Assembly (NCBI RefSeq): GCF_009183365.2
Contig: NZ_CP068230.1
Span: 2,695,001-2,759,000, forward strand
DNA from: Shewanella algae
GTDB taxonomy: Bacteria; Pseudomonadota; Gammaproteobacteria; Enterobacterales; Shewanellaceae
Direction: 5' to 3'
DNA length: 64,000 bases
The notes beneath the pieces were generated by a model. The model ran no database searches and had not been told where the DNA came from. It saw only the letters and a list, made by a program, of their open reading frames with translations. How positions within the stretch are numbered: the first letter of the stretch is position 1; each line of letters starts with the position of its first letter. The position numbers and the translations under genes were made by a program. Below, piece after piece: positions 1 to 8,474 of the stretch.

Positions 1-296
1 ATGCCGGCCCGCAACACACCAAACAGGGCGATGGGATATTGCAGCAGGTTCGGCATCATGATCGCCACCCGATCGCCCTTTTGCAATTTGAGATCATTTT
101 GCAAATAAGCGGCGAAGGCACGGCTGCGCTCTTCCAGTTTTCGGTACGTCAGGGTTGCGCCCATATTGACGAATGCGGGTTGGTCGGCATAGGTATTGAC
201 CGCTGATTCCAACATCTCCAGCAAGGAAGCATAGCGGCTGGCATCAATTTCGGCAGGCACGTCGGCAGGCAAACTGTTAATCCAGGGCTGGTCCAC
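1..296 (-). CDS. fadD: Long-chain fatty acid--CoA ligase FadD, N-terminal part
   Basis: The gene runs off the left edge; about 98 N-terminal residues are visible. FadD activates imported long-chain fatty acids to acyl-CoA at the inner membrane, the entry step of beta-oxidation. The visible part closely follows the E. coli FadD N-terminus as I remember it: a PADVPAEID opening, YADQPAFVNMG, then RKLEERSRAFAAYLQ and GDRVAIMMPNLLQYP of the AMP-binding domain. The catalytic ATP-binding motifs lie outside the window. The start is taken as GTG at 296 because an AGGAGA Shine-Dalgarno lies at 302-307. It is the last gene of a same-strand run. Confidence 0.95.
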   Translation of the reverse strand, partial: MDQPWINSLPADVPAEIDASRYASLLEMLESAVNTYADQPAFVNMGATLTYRKLEERSRAFAAYLQNDLKLQKGDRVAIMMPNLLQYPIALFGVLRAG

Positions 297-349
297 AAAT
301 CTCTCCTAAAATTCCGTCTTCAGCGGAAACGACTCTCTCTGTCGTTAAA

Positions 350-368
350 GCCCGCAGCGTCTGCGGGC
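350..368. repeat. Perfect GC-rich hairpin upstream of fadD
   Basis: An 8-bp perfect stem (GCCCGCAG/CTGCGGGC) with a 3-nt loop lies in the 204-bp gap between the hydrolase gene and fadD. On the minus strand it is followed by only three T residues, so it would be a weak terminator or a leader structure for fadD. A second small palindrome (AGGCCTTTGGCCT) lies at about 402-414. I found no clear FadR-type operator here. Confidence 0.4.
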
Positions 369-500
369 AAAGCACTGAGTATTTTTATAAAGTTCTTATT
401 AAGGCCTTTGGCCTCGACTCTTGGTAGTTAACTTTCGCGCCGCAAAAATCATACGGGCGTTTAAAATTTTGATCATCATCACATAAAAGCTTTTATTTGC

Positions 501-1394
501 CTAGTCCCCCGGATTGGATTTTCTACCTTGGAGAAATCCGGCCAGAGTTTGCGCTACCTCATCGGTGTTCCCCATATGTAGATGGTGATCCCCTGGTAGT
601 TGTACTATCTGCAAATCCCTGTACCAGGCGCGGGCCTGAGGTAAACTCTGCACCAGTCCAGGAAATCCCTGTTCACCCGTGATAAGTAAGCTGGGGATGG
701 CGATCCCCTGCATCAGGGATGCTACCTGCTCAAAACAAAGTCGCATCGGCGAGTCGAGTCGTAGCCTTGGGTCACTGCGCCAACTGGCACCCTGGGCATC
801 AATTTGCATATTGCGCGTCACCAATAATCTGGACCAGGGCTCGGCCAATCCGGTCAACTGCACTCTGGCTTTGATGGCCGGCTCAATACTGTCATAAACC
901 ACTTGGCTACGTTTGCTGCCGAGCATACGCTTGTGGGCAGCAAAGCTCTTTCTCAGCCTGGGTTTGGCCTGCTCCACCGCCTCATAGAGAGGAGCGAAGG
1001 CTTCAATCAACAGCAACTTATCGACTCGTTCAGGAAACGCTGCAGCATAAGCACTGGCAACGATCCCCCCAAGGGAGTGCCCCAACAGAGTGACTGGTGC
1101 ATCGCCGGCCAAGTGGTCCAGCAGCAGCTCAAGATCATACAGATAATCAATCCAGTGCAGCGGATAACGCCCTGGCCTGTGACCCGATAAACCATGTCCA
1201 GGCCAATCAATGGCAAGAATACGATAATCATTCATCAGCTTCTCGGCCAAAGGGGCAAAGCTGTTACTGTTATCCAGCCATCCATGCAATGCCAGTAACA
1301 GCGGCTTATCTTCCGCTCCCCAGCATTGGGCAGCCAGCGTGAGGTGCGGCAGCGGGATCTTCAGTGCTTTTACGGGGGCGGAAGGTTGCCACAT
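501..1394 (-). CDS. Alpha/beta hydrolase
   Basis: This 297-residue alpha/beta-fold hydrolase has an HGWLDN oxyanion-hole segment near residue 38, the nucleophile elbow GHSLGG near residue 106, and a C-terminal GDHHLHM segment that supplies the catalytic His. No signal peptide is visible, so it is probably cytoplasmic. The substrate cannot be told from sequence; an esterase or lipase-like role would fit its position immediately upstream of fadD in the same direction, but that is inference. It follows the methyltransferase-like gene by about 20 bp, which suggests cotranscription. An AGAGG motif lies just ahead of the ATG. Confidence 0.85.
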   Translation of the reverse strand: MWQPSAPVKALKIPLPHLTLAAQCWGAEDKPLLLALHGWLDNSNSFAPLAEKLMNDYRILAIDWPGHGLSGHRPGRYPLHWIDYLYDLELLLDHLAGDAPVTLLGHSLGGIVASAYAAAFPERVDKLLLIEAFAPLYEAVEQAKPRLRKSFAAHKRMLGSKRSQVVYDSIEPAIKARVQLTGLAEPWSRLLVTRNMQIDAQGASWRSDPRLRLDSPMRLCFEQVASLMQGIAIPSLLITGEQGFPGLVQSLPQARAWYRDLQIVQLPGDHHLHMGNTDEVAQTLAGFLQGRKSNPGD

Positions 1395-1415
1395 AATGCC
1401 TCTGTTGTCAGTGTA

Positions 1416-2261
1416 TCAGTTCGCTTTTTTGATAAATTTGAGTGTCATACGGTCACTTTCTCCTATCTTGAGATAAGTGTCCCTGTCCTGCTCACCCAGT
1501 CGCAATGTTGGCGGCAAGGTCCAGACGCCTTTGGGGTAATCCTTACTGTCCCTGGCATTGGCGTTGATCTCACTGCTGGCTTCCAAGGTGAAGCCGACCT
1601 TTTCTGCCAGTGCTATCATCTCATCCTGCATCATGTAGCCGCTGTCAGGGCCGTTACCGGCTTTGCCCCTGTGCTCAACCACACCAAAGACGCCGCCATC
1701 TTTAAGCACATTAAAGGCAGCCTGAAACACGGTTTGCAGTTGCCCCTGACTGGCCCAGTTATGCAGGTTTCTGAAAGTGAGTACAGCATCGGCGCTGGCA
1801 TCTTCTCCCAGTTTAACCTGTGCGGGAGGATCCAAAACCACCAGTTCGATTTTGCCAAGCTCTTTGGGATGGGCTTGCAGCCATTCTAGATAACGCTTGC
1901 CCGCTTTGGCCCGATAACGGCTGCCCGGGTTGTCTTCTTGCGGCGCTGTGTTAAAACCGGCGGCAATATACTGCCCCTTGTCCGCCAACATAGGCGCCAG
2001 GATTTCTGTGTACCAGCCGCCGCCTGGCCAGAGCTCAATCACGGTTTGCTCCGCAGTGATCCCGAAAAAAGCCAGTGTCTGCTCTGGATGACGATATTGG
2101 TCGCGCTCGACATTGGCTTCCCGGCGGAAGTCACTGTTAACCGCCTCCAGCAAAGCCGGTTCGCCGGCCTGCACCGCACCGCTGCCAAGCAGCATGCCAG
2201 CCACCAGCAAAGCCTTGCCAAGCGGCGTTGCCAGCTTGCGATTAAATTGCTTGTATTCCAT
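1416..2261 (-). CDS. Exported SAM-methyltransferase-like protein
   Basis: The 281-residue protein starts with a cleavable signal peptide (hydrophobic LLVAGMLLGSGAVQA, cleavage near residue 32). A Rossmann methyltransferase-like core follows: VIELWPGGGWYTEIL is motif I near residue 75, VLDPPA is a later motif, and NLHNW and GGVFGVVEHR lie further on. This matches the family annotated as predicted methyltransferase, COG4798 type. The periplasm is not known to hold S-adenosylmethionine, so the true ligand or reaction is unclear. It lies about 20 bp upstream of the hydrolase gene. Family assignment is fairly sure; function is not known. Confidence 0.8.
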   Translation of the reverse strand: MEYKQFNRKLATPLGKALLVAGMLLGSGAVQAGEPALLEAVNSDFRREANVERDQYRHPEQTLAFFGITAEQTVIELWPGGGWYTEILAPMLADKGQYIAAGFNTAPQEDNPGSRYRAKAGKRYLEWLQAHPKELGKIELVVLDPPAQVKLGEDASADAVLTFRNLHNWASQGQLQTVFQAAFNVLKDGGVFGVVEHRGKAGNGPDSGYMMQDEMIALAEKVGFTLEASSEINANARDSKDYPKGVWTLPPTLRLGEQDRDTYLKIGESDRMTLKFIKKAN

Positions 2262-2387
2262 TTCCCTTCTCCTTTGAATGTAGATTTATGCTGCGGCAAC
2301 AGACCCGCCGAAACGACTTTTTGGCACGCACTGGTGCCAAATAAGATTGCAATTCAAGCTAACAGTGAGCGGCAGACTTGCCAATGA

Positions 2388-3095
2388 TCAGTTTGATTTT
2401 CCATCTATGCGGCGCCAGCAAAGCAGTAGCGCCAATAAGCCGGAAGCGAACCACAGCAATACCCAGACGAACGCAGGCACCCAGCTGTGCTCAGCCAGCA
2501 ATACCGCATCCCCCCTATCGTCCAGCCCCAGCAACACAGCAGGACTGGCAAGCGCATTGAGCATCACCATCAAGGCCACCAGGCGCAGGCTGCCGCTGAG
2601 CAGTCGATTGCCGCCAAATTTCAGCGGCAGCAGAAACAATACACTCAGACTAATGAGGATACTCAGGGTCAGTAAGTCCCGCCCCCACAGCAGTATGGTG
2701 AGCAGCACCAAGGCGCCGATAAAGGCAAAACTTATACGGATCCCCCGCGGCCAAGTAGCCAGGTGGTAAAGCAGGCAGCCCCAAAAGGCCGCCCCCAAAT
2801 AACCGCTGAATCCGATAAGGAGCGGCCAGCCGCCCTGACTGAAGCAGAAACCGGCGCCACTCGGAAAGAGTTGGATATGGCTGACAATCCCGCCGCTTAA
2901 CAGCGTTGCCAGCGCATGGGACAATTCATGGAAATAGCTTTCCAACCATTTGAAGGGTACAGAGACATAGGGCAGATGAGTCAACATCAAGGCCAGCAAG
3001 AGTTCCAGCAGAAACTGGCCTCTTCCCGGCAACGGCAGTGAATGGGAAGGTTTTACAAAAGCGTTATCGGCTGCGGGACTGTCAGGCGTAGACAT
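2388..3095 (-). CDS. M50B-like intramembrane zinc metallopeptidase
   Basis: A 235-residue, strongly hydrophobic protein with about six predicted membrane segments. The zinc motif HELSH (H56, E57, H60) lies at the start of a hydrophobic segment, as in M50 site-2-protease-like enzymes. No PDZ domain is present, and it is much shorter than RseP. M50B-like family members are often annotated only as peptidases without a known substrate. The start overlaps the end of the upstream small gene by 14 bp, implying translational coupling. It could be a peptidase or an inactive membrane protein; a third metal ligand was not identified with certainty. Confidence 0.75.
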   Translation of the reverse strand: MSTPDSPAADNAFVKPSHSLPLPGRGQFLLELLLALMLTHLPYVSVPFKWLESYFHELSHALATLLSGGIVSHIQLFPSGAGFCFSQGGWPLLIGFSGYLGAAFWGCLLYHLATWPRGIRISFAFIGALVLLTILLWGRDLLTLSILISLSVLFLLPLKFGGNRLLSGSLRLVALMVMLNALASPAVLLGLDDRGDAVLLAEHSWVPAFVWVLLWFASGLLALLLCWRRIDGKSN

Positions 3096-3384
3096 CTATG
3101 CCCACCATGGCTGAGATAGCGTCCCGCTGCGCGGCGTGTTGGGTATTCAGATAGAGGGCGATAGCATCAGAATGACCTGCGGTTTCCCGCTTCAGCTGCT
3201 CTCTTTGTTGGTATTTGTCGTTAAGGGCTTGGCTGTCAAACTCGACCAACTGCCTGGATGGGCTGACAAGGATTTCATCCTGAGTCTCAACGGTTTTCTG
3301 GGCACGCTCAGGAGGCCTGTTGCCGGCTACCGCCTGCGACAGACTTTGAACTGCACCCGGATGTCCCGTCTGCTTGATCATCAT
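3082..3384 (-). CDS. Small hypothetical protein, coupled to the M50-like peptidase
   Basis: A 100-residue polar protein with no signal peptide or membrane segment. The central part (about 35-80) is Gln/Glu/Arg/Lys-rich and probably helical, and the sequence contains no cysteine. I do not recognise a named family. It overlaps the next gene by 14 bp and lies about 60 bp downstream of tsaB, so it is probably expressed with both. The overlap with a conserved gene and the same orientation as its neighbours argue that it is real. Confidence 0.6.
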   Translation of the reverse strand: MMIKQTGHPGAVQSLSQAVAGNRPPERAQKTVETQDEILVSPSRQLVEFDSQALNDKYQQREQLKRETAGHSDAIALYLNTQHAAQRDAISAMVGIDVYA

Positions 3385-3443
3385 GATACTGGTTTGATCC
3401 CCGTTTGCCCCAAGCCCTTGAGGCAGTTAACCCGCCTGAAGCC

Positions 3444-4160
3444 CTATTCCCTTCCCGGCAGTTTCTTCCAGGCAACTGTATCTCGCAAATACACAGGCGC
3501 CAGCTCATCGACCGAGGTGGCCTGCCCTTGTTGCCAACCTAGGCTTGCCAAAGCAAGCATAGCACTGGCTTGAGGATATTTCACCGCATCCAGCAAGGTC
3601 AAGTTTTCGGCATGTTGTAAAAGTGTCGGGTAGGCATCAAACCCAGTGCCGCAGCAATACACCTTGTCCGTATTGGCAAAGGGCGAGGTCATTGTCTCAG
3701 GGGCGCTCACTTGCTCTATGCCAACCAGTTTGGCCATACCGGATTCCTGCGCAAACGCCGCCCAATAGATTTCGCCCATGCGGGCATCTATGGCACAAAT
3801 CACCTGCTGCGCACCATGTTCAGTTATCGCTTGCTGCGCCATGGCGGCCAAGGTAGAGATGCCGATTACAGGTACATCCAGCCCCAGCGCCAACCCTTGA
3901 GTCATAGAGGTGCAGATACGGATACCGGTGAAACTCCCCGGCCCACGGCCATAGGCGATAAGGCCGATATCCTGCATCTTGAGCCCGGATTGGCTCAGCA
4001 AGTTCTCTATCATGGGCAGCAATCTTTGGCTGTGTTCACGGGGCGCATCGACAGATTCCGCAATACTGCCATCTTGCCATGCCAGCGCCGCTGAGCAGAG
4101 TTCGGTACAGGTATCCAGAGCCAGAATAACAGGAGAATTGGCAAGTGTAGTCGATGTCAT
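3444..4160 (-). CDS. tsaB: tRNA threonylcarbamoyladenosine biosynthesis protein TsaB
   Basis: This 238-residue protein is the partner of TsaD in making the t6A modification at position 37 of ANN-decoding tRNAs. The N-terminus has the ASKHA-fold start ILALDTCTELCSAAL, followed by HSQRLLPMI and the YGRGPGSFTGIR loop near residue 70, all typical of TsaB. Length agrees with the family (about 230). The fadD-to-tsaB-to-yoaA order recalls the E. coli arrangement, although several unrelated genes lie between. It is divergent from the flippase gene. Confidence 0.95.
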   Translation of the reverse strand: MTSTTLANSPVILALDTCTELCSAALAWQDGSIAESVDAPREHSQRLLPMIENLLSQSGLKMQDIGLIAYGRGPGSFTGIRICTSMTQGLALGLDVPVIGISTLAAMAQQAITEHGAQQVICAIDARMGEIYWAAFAQESGMAKLVGIEQVSAPETMTSPFANTDKVYCCGTGFDAYPTLLQHAENLTLLDAVKYPQASAMLALASLGWQQGQATSVDELAPVYLRDTVAWKKLPGRE

Positions 4161-4278
4161 GGGTTCAACCTTGATGGGCGAAGGTATGGCCTTCGGCGAG
4201 TTAATAGCGGCGGGATCATACCATCAAATACGCCGAAACCAAGCCCGGATCTGCCCTTGTGATCCTTATCATGGACAA

Positions 4279-4293
4279 TGAGAACAGTTCTCA
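4279..4293. promoter_or_regulatory. 15-bp palindrome upstream of the flippase gene
   Basis: TGAGAAC-A-GTTCTCA is a perfect inverted repeat with 7-bp arms around one central base. It lies in the tsaB/flippase divergent interval, 36 bp ahead of the favoured ATG at 4330. Its symmetry and location are operator-like. No regulator is known from the sequence, so binding is inference. Confidence 0.4.
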
Positions 4294-4329
4294 ACTAATA
4301 TGGAGTCCCCTTTTCGGTTAGCGTCTGTT

Positions 4330-5625
4330 ATGTCCAGCCTCTCTCAGTCTTCCAACGAAACCGCAGTTTCGCGGTTGAAACGTGCCTTTGTCGCCGGTAT
4401 TTGGGCCACTCTCATCAGCATAGCCATCGGGTTTTCCTTTAAAGTCTGGCTCGCAAGCTGGGTTCCCAAGGCGGATCTGGCTATCTACCACACGGTTATC
4501 GACATCATCTCGCTGTCACTGATCCTGATGACAGGCTTTCGCTCGTCTATGGTGGTGTCCTACAGCCAGACCCGCAACGACAGGGATATCATCAATATTT
4601 TCCGCTATGTGCTGATCCTTGTAGTGCTGCTGACCTGGGGCATCATACTGCCCTATATCAAGCACAAACTCGCCATAGATGTGGAGTACCTGCAACTGGT
4701 GGGCATCATAGTCAGCATGGGGCTCAAGGTGTACTTTACCAACCTGGTTGCCATGTATCGTCTCTATGAAATCAGTAACAAGGTTACCTGGATGGAGCCG
4801 CTGTCTTTGGTGCTGGCCTTTGCCCTGTGTTACTACGGGCTGAGTATGGCGCCGCTGGGGGCACTCTTTTACGCTACGACGCTGTCGTCTCTGATTATCG
4901 CGGCCTTTATGTATCTGAGAAGGCGGCGTCAAATCGCCACCGCGCCGCTCGCCAAGGTCAATCTAGAGCCGGCGCTGAAAAGCTTTATGAAGCGCAGTGT
5001 CACCGCCTCGCTCGAAGCCGGCTCCAGCATTCTGATGATCTATATTACCGTACTGCTGACCATACGTTATTTCAGTGTCGAAGAGCTGGGGGATTTCCAA
5101 GTGGTGGTCAGGCCGGTATTTACTTACATGACCTTGCTGTTTGTATTCCCTATCTACCGCTTCGTACTGCCGGAATTGGCGGTCTGTGTTCGCGCCCGGG
5201 ACAATGAACAGATCCGCGCCATCAAACACTGGCTCTACAAGCTGGCGCTGATTGTCAGCATCAGTTTCTTTGTTGTCATGCTGCTGGGCGGCGAGAGTCT
5301 ATTCAGAATGCTGTTTCCACCCCAGTATCACGGCGCCGTCCCGGTACTGCTGCACTATGCCATTTTCTTCATCTTTCTGATGCTCAACGGTTATCAACTG
5401 GCCTATATCAAGGCCGAAGGCTACTTCAATGCCAGTTTGCTGATCCGCCTGGCCGGCATCATTACTCTGGTAGGCGCCTTCTTCCTGCTCAGACAACTGA
5501 CGGCCAATGTGGTGGCGGTGATCCTCGCCCTCGGCTGCGGTTACTTGATGATGTACCTGATAGGCGCTCTGGTGGAGCGCCATATCCGCCACAGTAAAGC
5601 CCAGGCTTCACCGGCCGTTTCCTAA
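4330..5625 (+). CDS. Polysaccharide flippase-like membrane protein (MATE/Wzx-like)
   Basis: About 431 residues with 12 to 14 hydrophobic segments spread along the whole length and a short polar N-terminus, the layout of Wzx/MATE-type flippases that move lipid-linked sugars across the inner membrane. The first segment (GIWATLISIAIGFSFKVWLA) and several paired helices are visible. No glycosyltransferase or polymerase genes lie nearby, so the substrate is unknown. The start is uncertain: ATG at 4300 gives a 10-residue extension and neither start has a strong ribosome site. I prefer 4330 because of the operator-like palindrome just upstream. Confidence 0.75.
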   Translation: MSSLSQSSNETAVSRLKRAFVAGIWATLISIAIGFSFKVWLASWVPKADLAIYHTVIDIISLSLILMTGFRSSMVVSYSQTRNDRDIINIFRYVLILVVLLTWGIILPYIKHKLAIDVEYLQLVGIIVSMGLKVYFTNLVAMYRLYEISNKVTWMEPLSLVLAFALCYYGLSMAPLGALFYATTLSSLIIAAFMYLRRRRQIATAPLAKVNLEPALKSFMKRSVTASLEAGSSILMIYITVLLTIRYFSVEELGDFQVVVRPVFTYMTLLFVFPIYRFVLPELAVCVRARDNEQIRAIKHWLYKLALIVSISFFVVMLLGGESLFRMLFPPQYHGAVPVLLHYAIFFIFLMLNGYQLAYIKAEGYFNASLLIRLAGIITLVGAFFLLRQLTANVVAVILALGCGYLMMYLIGALVERHIRHSKAQASPAVS

Positions 5626-5789
5626 GGAAGAGGGTTTCCGGGTATCAACCAAGGAAAGCGGCCAGTCTGATTTACTCTTGAGTCAATTTCGCTTGATAGT
5701 AGCTTCGGGCTATGGCTGTTTTCACCTTCAGCGGCTAAGGTTAACCCCCAAGGAACAGCACGCAACAGCAAAGGATTGGAGGCCAGGGA

Positions 5790-6731
5790 ATGCCAGGCGC
5801 CTATGCACACCTCACACTGGTCAATAGCCTCAGACAGCCACTTGAGCTGGAGGCGGTTACCCATATGCCCAAGGCCGCTATTCGCGCCTTACTGAAACAC
5901 TTCAAGTACTGCGAGCTTGGGGCTGTCAGCCCGGATTATCCCTATCTCGCTCTCAATGACCGCCAACAGGCCAAAAGTTGGGCCGACAAGATGCATTACC
6001 AGCATAGCGGCGAAATGCTCAAAGCCGGCGTTCGTCACCTGGCCTGCAGTGAAGGGGAAGAACGCGACAAGGGCCTGGCCTGGTTGCTGGGCTATTGTGC
6101 CCATGTGATCACAGATGTCACTGTCCATCCGGTTATTGAGATGAAAGTAGGCCCCTACAAAGAAAACGCCGATGCCCACAGGCATTGTGAAATGCATCAG
6201 GATGCCTATATCTATCCCAAGCTCAATCTCGGGGCAATCGGTCTGTCCGAACACCTGGATTCCGGCATTGCCGCCTGCTGCGATGCCACAGGCCAGAAGC
6301 TGGATCCTGTCATAGAGAGATTGTGGGACAACTGCTTCAAAGATGTATATATAGAGGAATGGGCCAATAATGCGCCCGCCATCAATGACTGGCATAAAGG
6401 CTTTATCACTGTGGTGGACAAGATTGCCGAGGAAGGCAACAGACTGCTGCCGTTTGCCCGCCACCTGGGCGTCAAGTTCGCCGTCCTATACCCTGAGCAG
6501 GAGCAGATTGAAAAAACGTATTTAACCCTGACCACCCCTGAAGGCGATATGCACTATGACGCAATTTTTCTGCGCGCCAGAGAAAACGTCAAACACTTTT
6601 GGCAACTTATCGCCAGCGGTGTGCTGGAGCAAGATAGCGCCTATCTGGAAAGTATCAAAGATTGGAATTTGGACACGGGCCGGGATGCCGCAGGTAAACT
6701 GGCCTTTTGGCAAGAACTAACGCCGACCTAG
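5790..6731 (+). CDS. Zinc-dependent phospholipase C-like protein
   Basis: The 313-residue protein resembles the zinc-dependent phospholipase C fold (PF00882 type). Candidate metal ligands are AYAHLTL at the N-terminus (H6), the FKYCELGAVSPDYPY segment near residue 45, YCAHVITDVTVHP near residue 106, and HRHCEMHQD near residue 130. No signal peptide is seen, unlike the secreted toxins of this fold, so it is probably intracellular. The actual substrate is unknown. It ends 26 bp before the lipoprotein start, so the two are probably cotranscribed. Confidence 0.7.
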   Translation: MPGAYAHLTLVNSLRQPLELEAVTHMPKAAIRALLKHFKYCELGAVSPDYPYLALNDRQQAKSWADKMHYQHSGEMLKAGVRHLACSEGEERDKGLAWLLGYCAHVITDVTVHPVIEMKVGPYKENADAHRHCEMHQDAYIYPKLNLGAIGLSEHLDSGIAACCDATGQKLDPVIERLWDNCFKDVYIEEWANNAPAINDWHKGFITVVDKIAEEGNRLLPFARHLGVKFAVLYPEQEQIEKTYLTLTTPEGDMHYDAIFLRARENVKHFWQLIASGVLEQDSAYLESIKDWNLDTGRDAAGKLAFWQELTPT

Positions 6732-6757
6732 CACTATTTGTAGATAAGGATTCAAGG

Positions 6758-7192
6758 ATGAAATCAATTTTCCATCAAGGCCCAATCGTCTGCCTGCTGC
6801 TGGTGCTGCTACCGACACTTGGTGGCTGCGGTCTCGGTGACAGGCATGATCAGGAATACCAACAACTGGCACCGGCACTGACCAAGGTGACCAGCGCGGC
6901 CGAAGCCACCATACGTTATGAAAATCATCCGGCCAACCTCGACGGCCAAACTTTATTGGCGTTGGCCACAGCCCATGACGCCTCCCTGCTCGAGCCATTC
7001 AGTCAATACCAACTGCACCTGTTTCGTATCGAGGATCATGCCCTCTTGTTGCTTTGCAGCGCAGACGGTGAGCGGGCCCTGATGGAAGACAGTGGCTGCA
7101 CCGCAAAGCTCGACAAACAGCATTGGCAACAGGGCACACATCCCTGTGAGACCAGTATTGCACCTGCCAACATCTGCCTGGATGAACTGTGA
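6758..7192 (+). CDS. Putative lipoprotein of unknown function
   Basis: A 144-residue protein with a type II signal peptide: a hydrophobic stretch followed by lipobox LGGC, with the Cys near residue 25. The mature part is small and acidic and contains four further cysteines that could form disulphides in the periplasm. I do not recognise a family. The ATG at 6758 was chosen because AAGG lies just before it and the lipobox falls at the right distance; an upstream in-frame codon would put extra charged residues before the signal. It directly follows the phospholipase C-like gene. Confidence 0.7.
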   Translation: MKSIFHQGPIVCLLLVLLPTLGGCGLGDRHDQEYQQLAPALTKVTSAAEATIRYENHPANLDGQTLLALATAHDASLLEPFSQYQLHLFRIEDHALLLLCSADGERALMEDSGCTAKLDKQHWQQGTHPCETSIAPANICLDEL

Positions 7193-7343
7193 TCCCTGTC
7201 ATAGTATCGCGTTTCCTGCAAAGGGTATCCTAGGCGCACTTGGGCGCTCGCGCCCCTTTAACCTCAATAGCTTAGTGCTGGTTACCGGGTCTTGAGACAA
7301 TATTCGGCAAACAGGCACCCGCCATAGCAGTAAAGGAAATCTC

Positions 7344-8354
7344 ATGTCAGACAGTCATTGCCGTCACGGCAGCTTCACCAAACCTCTTCGTCGCCTTCGC
7401 CGTCTTCGCAGCTCAGAAGCCATGCGGGATCTGGTTCGCGAGCAGCAAGTTTCCCTGACAGATCTGGTACACCCACTTTTCATCGAAGAAGGCATTACTG
7501 AGCCTGTGGCCATCAGCACCCTTCCCGGGATCAGCCGATTGCCCGAGAGCATGCTGGCAGCTGAGATCCGTGAGCTGAAGGCCCTCGGGATCCGCTATGT
7601 GATGCCCTTTGGTATTTCACACCATAAAGATGCCATCGGCAGCGATACCTGGAACGATGACGGCCTGTTGGCACGGATGATCCGCACCATCAAGCAGGAA
7701 GCGCCCGAGATGCTGGTGATCCCGGATATCTGTTTCTGCGAGTACACAGATCACGGCCACTGTGGTGTGGTTGAGCACAATGAAGTTTGTAATGACGCGA
7801 CTGTGGAAAACCTGGTCAAGCAGTCTGTCTGCGCTGCCCGCGCCGGTGCCGACATGCTGGCCCCTTCGGCCATGATGGACGGCCAAATTCGGGCGATACG
7901 CGAGGGCCTGGATGCGGCCGGTTTTGAAAATGTTGCCATTTTGGCCCACTCGGCCAAGTTTGCCTCCTCTTTCTACGGTCCATTCCGGGCGGCGGTAGAT
8001 TGTGAACTCAGCGGCAATCGTAAAGGTTATCAACTGGATAGCGCCAATGGCCGGCAAGCGCTGTTAGAGGCCCTGCTCGATGAAGAGGAAGGTGCCGATA
8101 TTCTGATGGTTAAACCAGGTACGCCTTATCTGGATGTGTTGTCACAATTGAGAGAGCGTACCGAGTTGCCTTTGGCGGCTTATCATGTGGGCGGTGAATA
8201 TGCCGGGATCAAGTTCGCGGCTCTGGCCGGCGCTCTGGACGAAAGAGCCGTGGTTACCGAAAGCTTTGTCGGCTTCAAACGCGCCGGTGCCAGCTTGATT
8301 GTCAGCTACTACACCAAGCAATTTGCTTCCTGGCTGGCCGCAGATCGCGACTAA
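7344..8354 (+). CDS. hemB: Delta-aminolevulinic acid dehydratase (porphobilinogen synthase)
   Basis: HemB condenses two 5-aminolevulinate molecules to porphobilinogen in haem synthesis. At 336 residues it has the family length. Visible motifs are the zinc cysteine cluster DICFCEYTDHGHCG near residue 133, the catalytic-lysine region AHSAKFASSFYGPFR near residue 200, and the Schiff-base lysine motif LMVKPGTPYLD near residue 255. The N-terminal RRLRRLRSS segment is also typical. A strong terminator follows 27 bp after the stop, so the gene appears monocistronic. Confidence 0.98.
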   Translation: MSDSHCRHGSFTKPLRRLRRLRSSEAMRDLVREQQVSLTDLVHPLFIEEGITEPVAISTLPGISRLPESMLAAEIRELKALGIRYVMPFGISHHKDAIGSDTWNDDGLLARMIRTIKQEAPEMLVIPDICFCEYTDHGHCGVVEHNEVCNDATVENLVKQSVCAARAGADMLAPSAMMDGQIRAIREGLDAAGFENVAILAHSAKFASSFYGPFRAAVDCELSGNRKGYQLDSANGRQALLEALLDEEEGADILMVKPGTPYLDVLSQLRERTELPLAAYHVGGEYAGIKFAALAGALDERAVVTESFVGFKRAGASLIVSYYTKQFASWLAADRD

Positions 8355-8380
8355 TAGCTAGTACAGAGAGACAGAGAGCA

Positions 8381-8407
8381 AAAGGCGCCTAGTTTTAGGC
8401 GCCTTTT
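8381..8407 (+). terminator. Intrinsic terminator after hemB
   Basis: The stem AGGCGCCTA/TAGGCGCCT is followed by a T run on the plus strand. On the minus strand the same hairpin is followed by TTTT, so it may also serve yoaA, which converges from the right. Confidence 0.85.
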
Positions 8408-8474
8408 TACTATCAATTTATTTGTTCCAAAAATTGAATTAATACTCTCAAATACAGTATCTAACTGTTTTTAA

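Noticed and set aside
301..500. FadR or PsrA operator ahead of fadD
   Set aside because: I found no sequence close to the known FadR consensus; only simple hairpins are present.
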